Source: DATEEW01 sp035273665
GTDB lineage: Bacteria; Pseudomonadota; Gammaproteobacteria; Burkholderiales; SG8-39
Length of the DNA stretch: 39,122 bases
NCBI GenBank assembly: GCA_035273665.1
Contig: DATEOW010000102.1
Location: forward strand, 1-39,122
Direction of reading: 5' to 3'
In this document: positions 38,924 to 39,122 of the stretch, one piece after another
Position numbering within the stretch: position 1 is the stretch's first letter
Layout of the letters: the number at the start of each line of letters is the position of its first letter
Translations under genes and position numbers: made by a program
Notes under the pieces: model-generated
Told to the model about the DNA's origin: nothing
Database searches by the model: none
Seen by the model: the letters and a program-made list of their open reading frames with translations, nothing else

Positions 38924-39122
38924 TGTTGCGCCTCGAACCGGATTTTCGCGCCGCCTTGCAAGGCAAAGATACTTTCAACGACATCATCTCCTTGAAAGGT
39001 GTCGTCTATAGAGAAGTGGCAAATCGGCGTACGCTTCGGTTCGAGCTTCAAGGAAAAAGTTATTTTATCAAGGCACACTTCGGCACAGGCTGGAGAGAGA
39101 TTTTTAAAAATCTCTTCTCGTT
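38923..39122 (+). CDS. waaP: Lipopolysaccharide core heptose(I) kinase, WaaP type (partial)
   Basis: Only the first 66 codons are in the window; the gene continues past its end. The N-terminus (MLRLEPDFRAALQGKDTFND, then RTLRFELQGKSYFIKAHFG) closely matches WaaP/RfaP proteins, including the GKSYF(I/L)K lysine of the kinase-like nucleotide site. WaaP phosphorylates heptose I of the LPS inner core, which is needed for membrane stability. TAATG joins it to the waaG stop, so the two are translated together, the start of an LPS core operon. Confidence 0.88.
   Translation, partial: MLRLEPDFRAALQGKDTFNDIISLKGVVYREVANRRTLRFELQGKSYFIKAHFGTGWREIFKNLFS

Noticed and set aside
1..39122. CRISPR array, insertion sequence, prophage or att-site borders
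   Set aside because: No regularly spaced repeats, transposase or phage genes are visible. The only integrase-family gene is xerD, which is a clear housekeeping recombinase.

Overview
The window is a contiguous piece of a Gram-negative, flagellated proteobacterial chromosome, moderately GC-rich by eye. It is most likely betaproteobacterial or a close gammaproteobacterial relative. Supporting this are an rpsU-yqeY-dnaG-rpoD macromolecular-synthesis cluster followed by a CAU tRNA, a housekeeping sigma factor with a long Lys/Ala-rich N-terminal tail, System I cytochrome c maturation genes, a full fliE-fliR flagellar block, and lipopolysaccharide core genes of the waaG/waaP type. Taxonomy is inferred from gene content only. 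There is no sign of a prophage, insertion sequence or CRISPR array; this is mostly core genome.

Layout. 1-372 is intergenic. 373-7520 holds housekeeping genes: metC, a secreted chalcone-isomerase-like protein, typA/bipA, an ogt-type DNA repair methyltransferase coupled to xerD, folB, plsY and tsaD. 7605-12850 is the macromolecular-synthesis cluster: rpsU, yqeY, a structured leader with its own candidate promoter, dnaG, and rpoD with a strong terminator. 12892-13435 carries a tRNA with anticodon CAU (probably tRNA-Ile2) and a small acidic disordered protein.

13556-21003 encodes cytochrome c maturation in two convergent units. ccmEFGHI run forward with ATGA overlaps. ccmABCD run in reverse. 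Between them lie a PEGA-like lipoprotein gene and a bidirectional terminator that contains the ccmD stop codon. 21129-25529 is an orphan sensor histidine kinase of about 1466 residues with a periplasmic sensor region and about seven PAS domains.

25526-36570 is the flagellar basal body, switch and export block. fliFGHIJK and fliLMNOPQR lie on the minus strand and fliE diverges from fliF. An HDOD-domain protein (36670-37530) follows. The window ends in lipopolysaccharide core genes, waaG and the first 200 bases of waaP.

How the parts fit. The ccm genes give periplasmic c-type cytochromes and so respiration; the fli genes build the C ring, MS ring and export gate. The large PAS kinase between them may sense redox or metabolic state, but nothing in the sequence shows its partner. 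No complete unknown system is evident. The most interesting non-standard signals are the structured leader before dnaG, the hairpin-rich leader of ccmE, the tail-to-tail gene pairs with overlapping stop codons, the histone-H1-like tail of RpoD, and the multi-PAS kinase.
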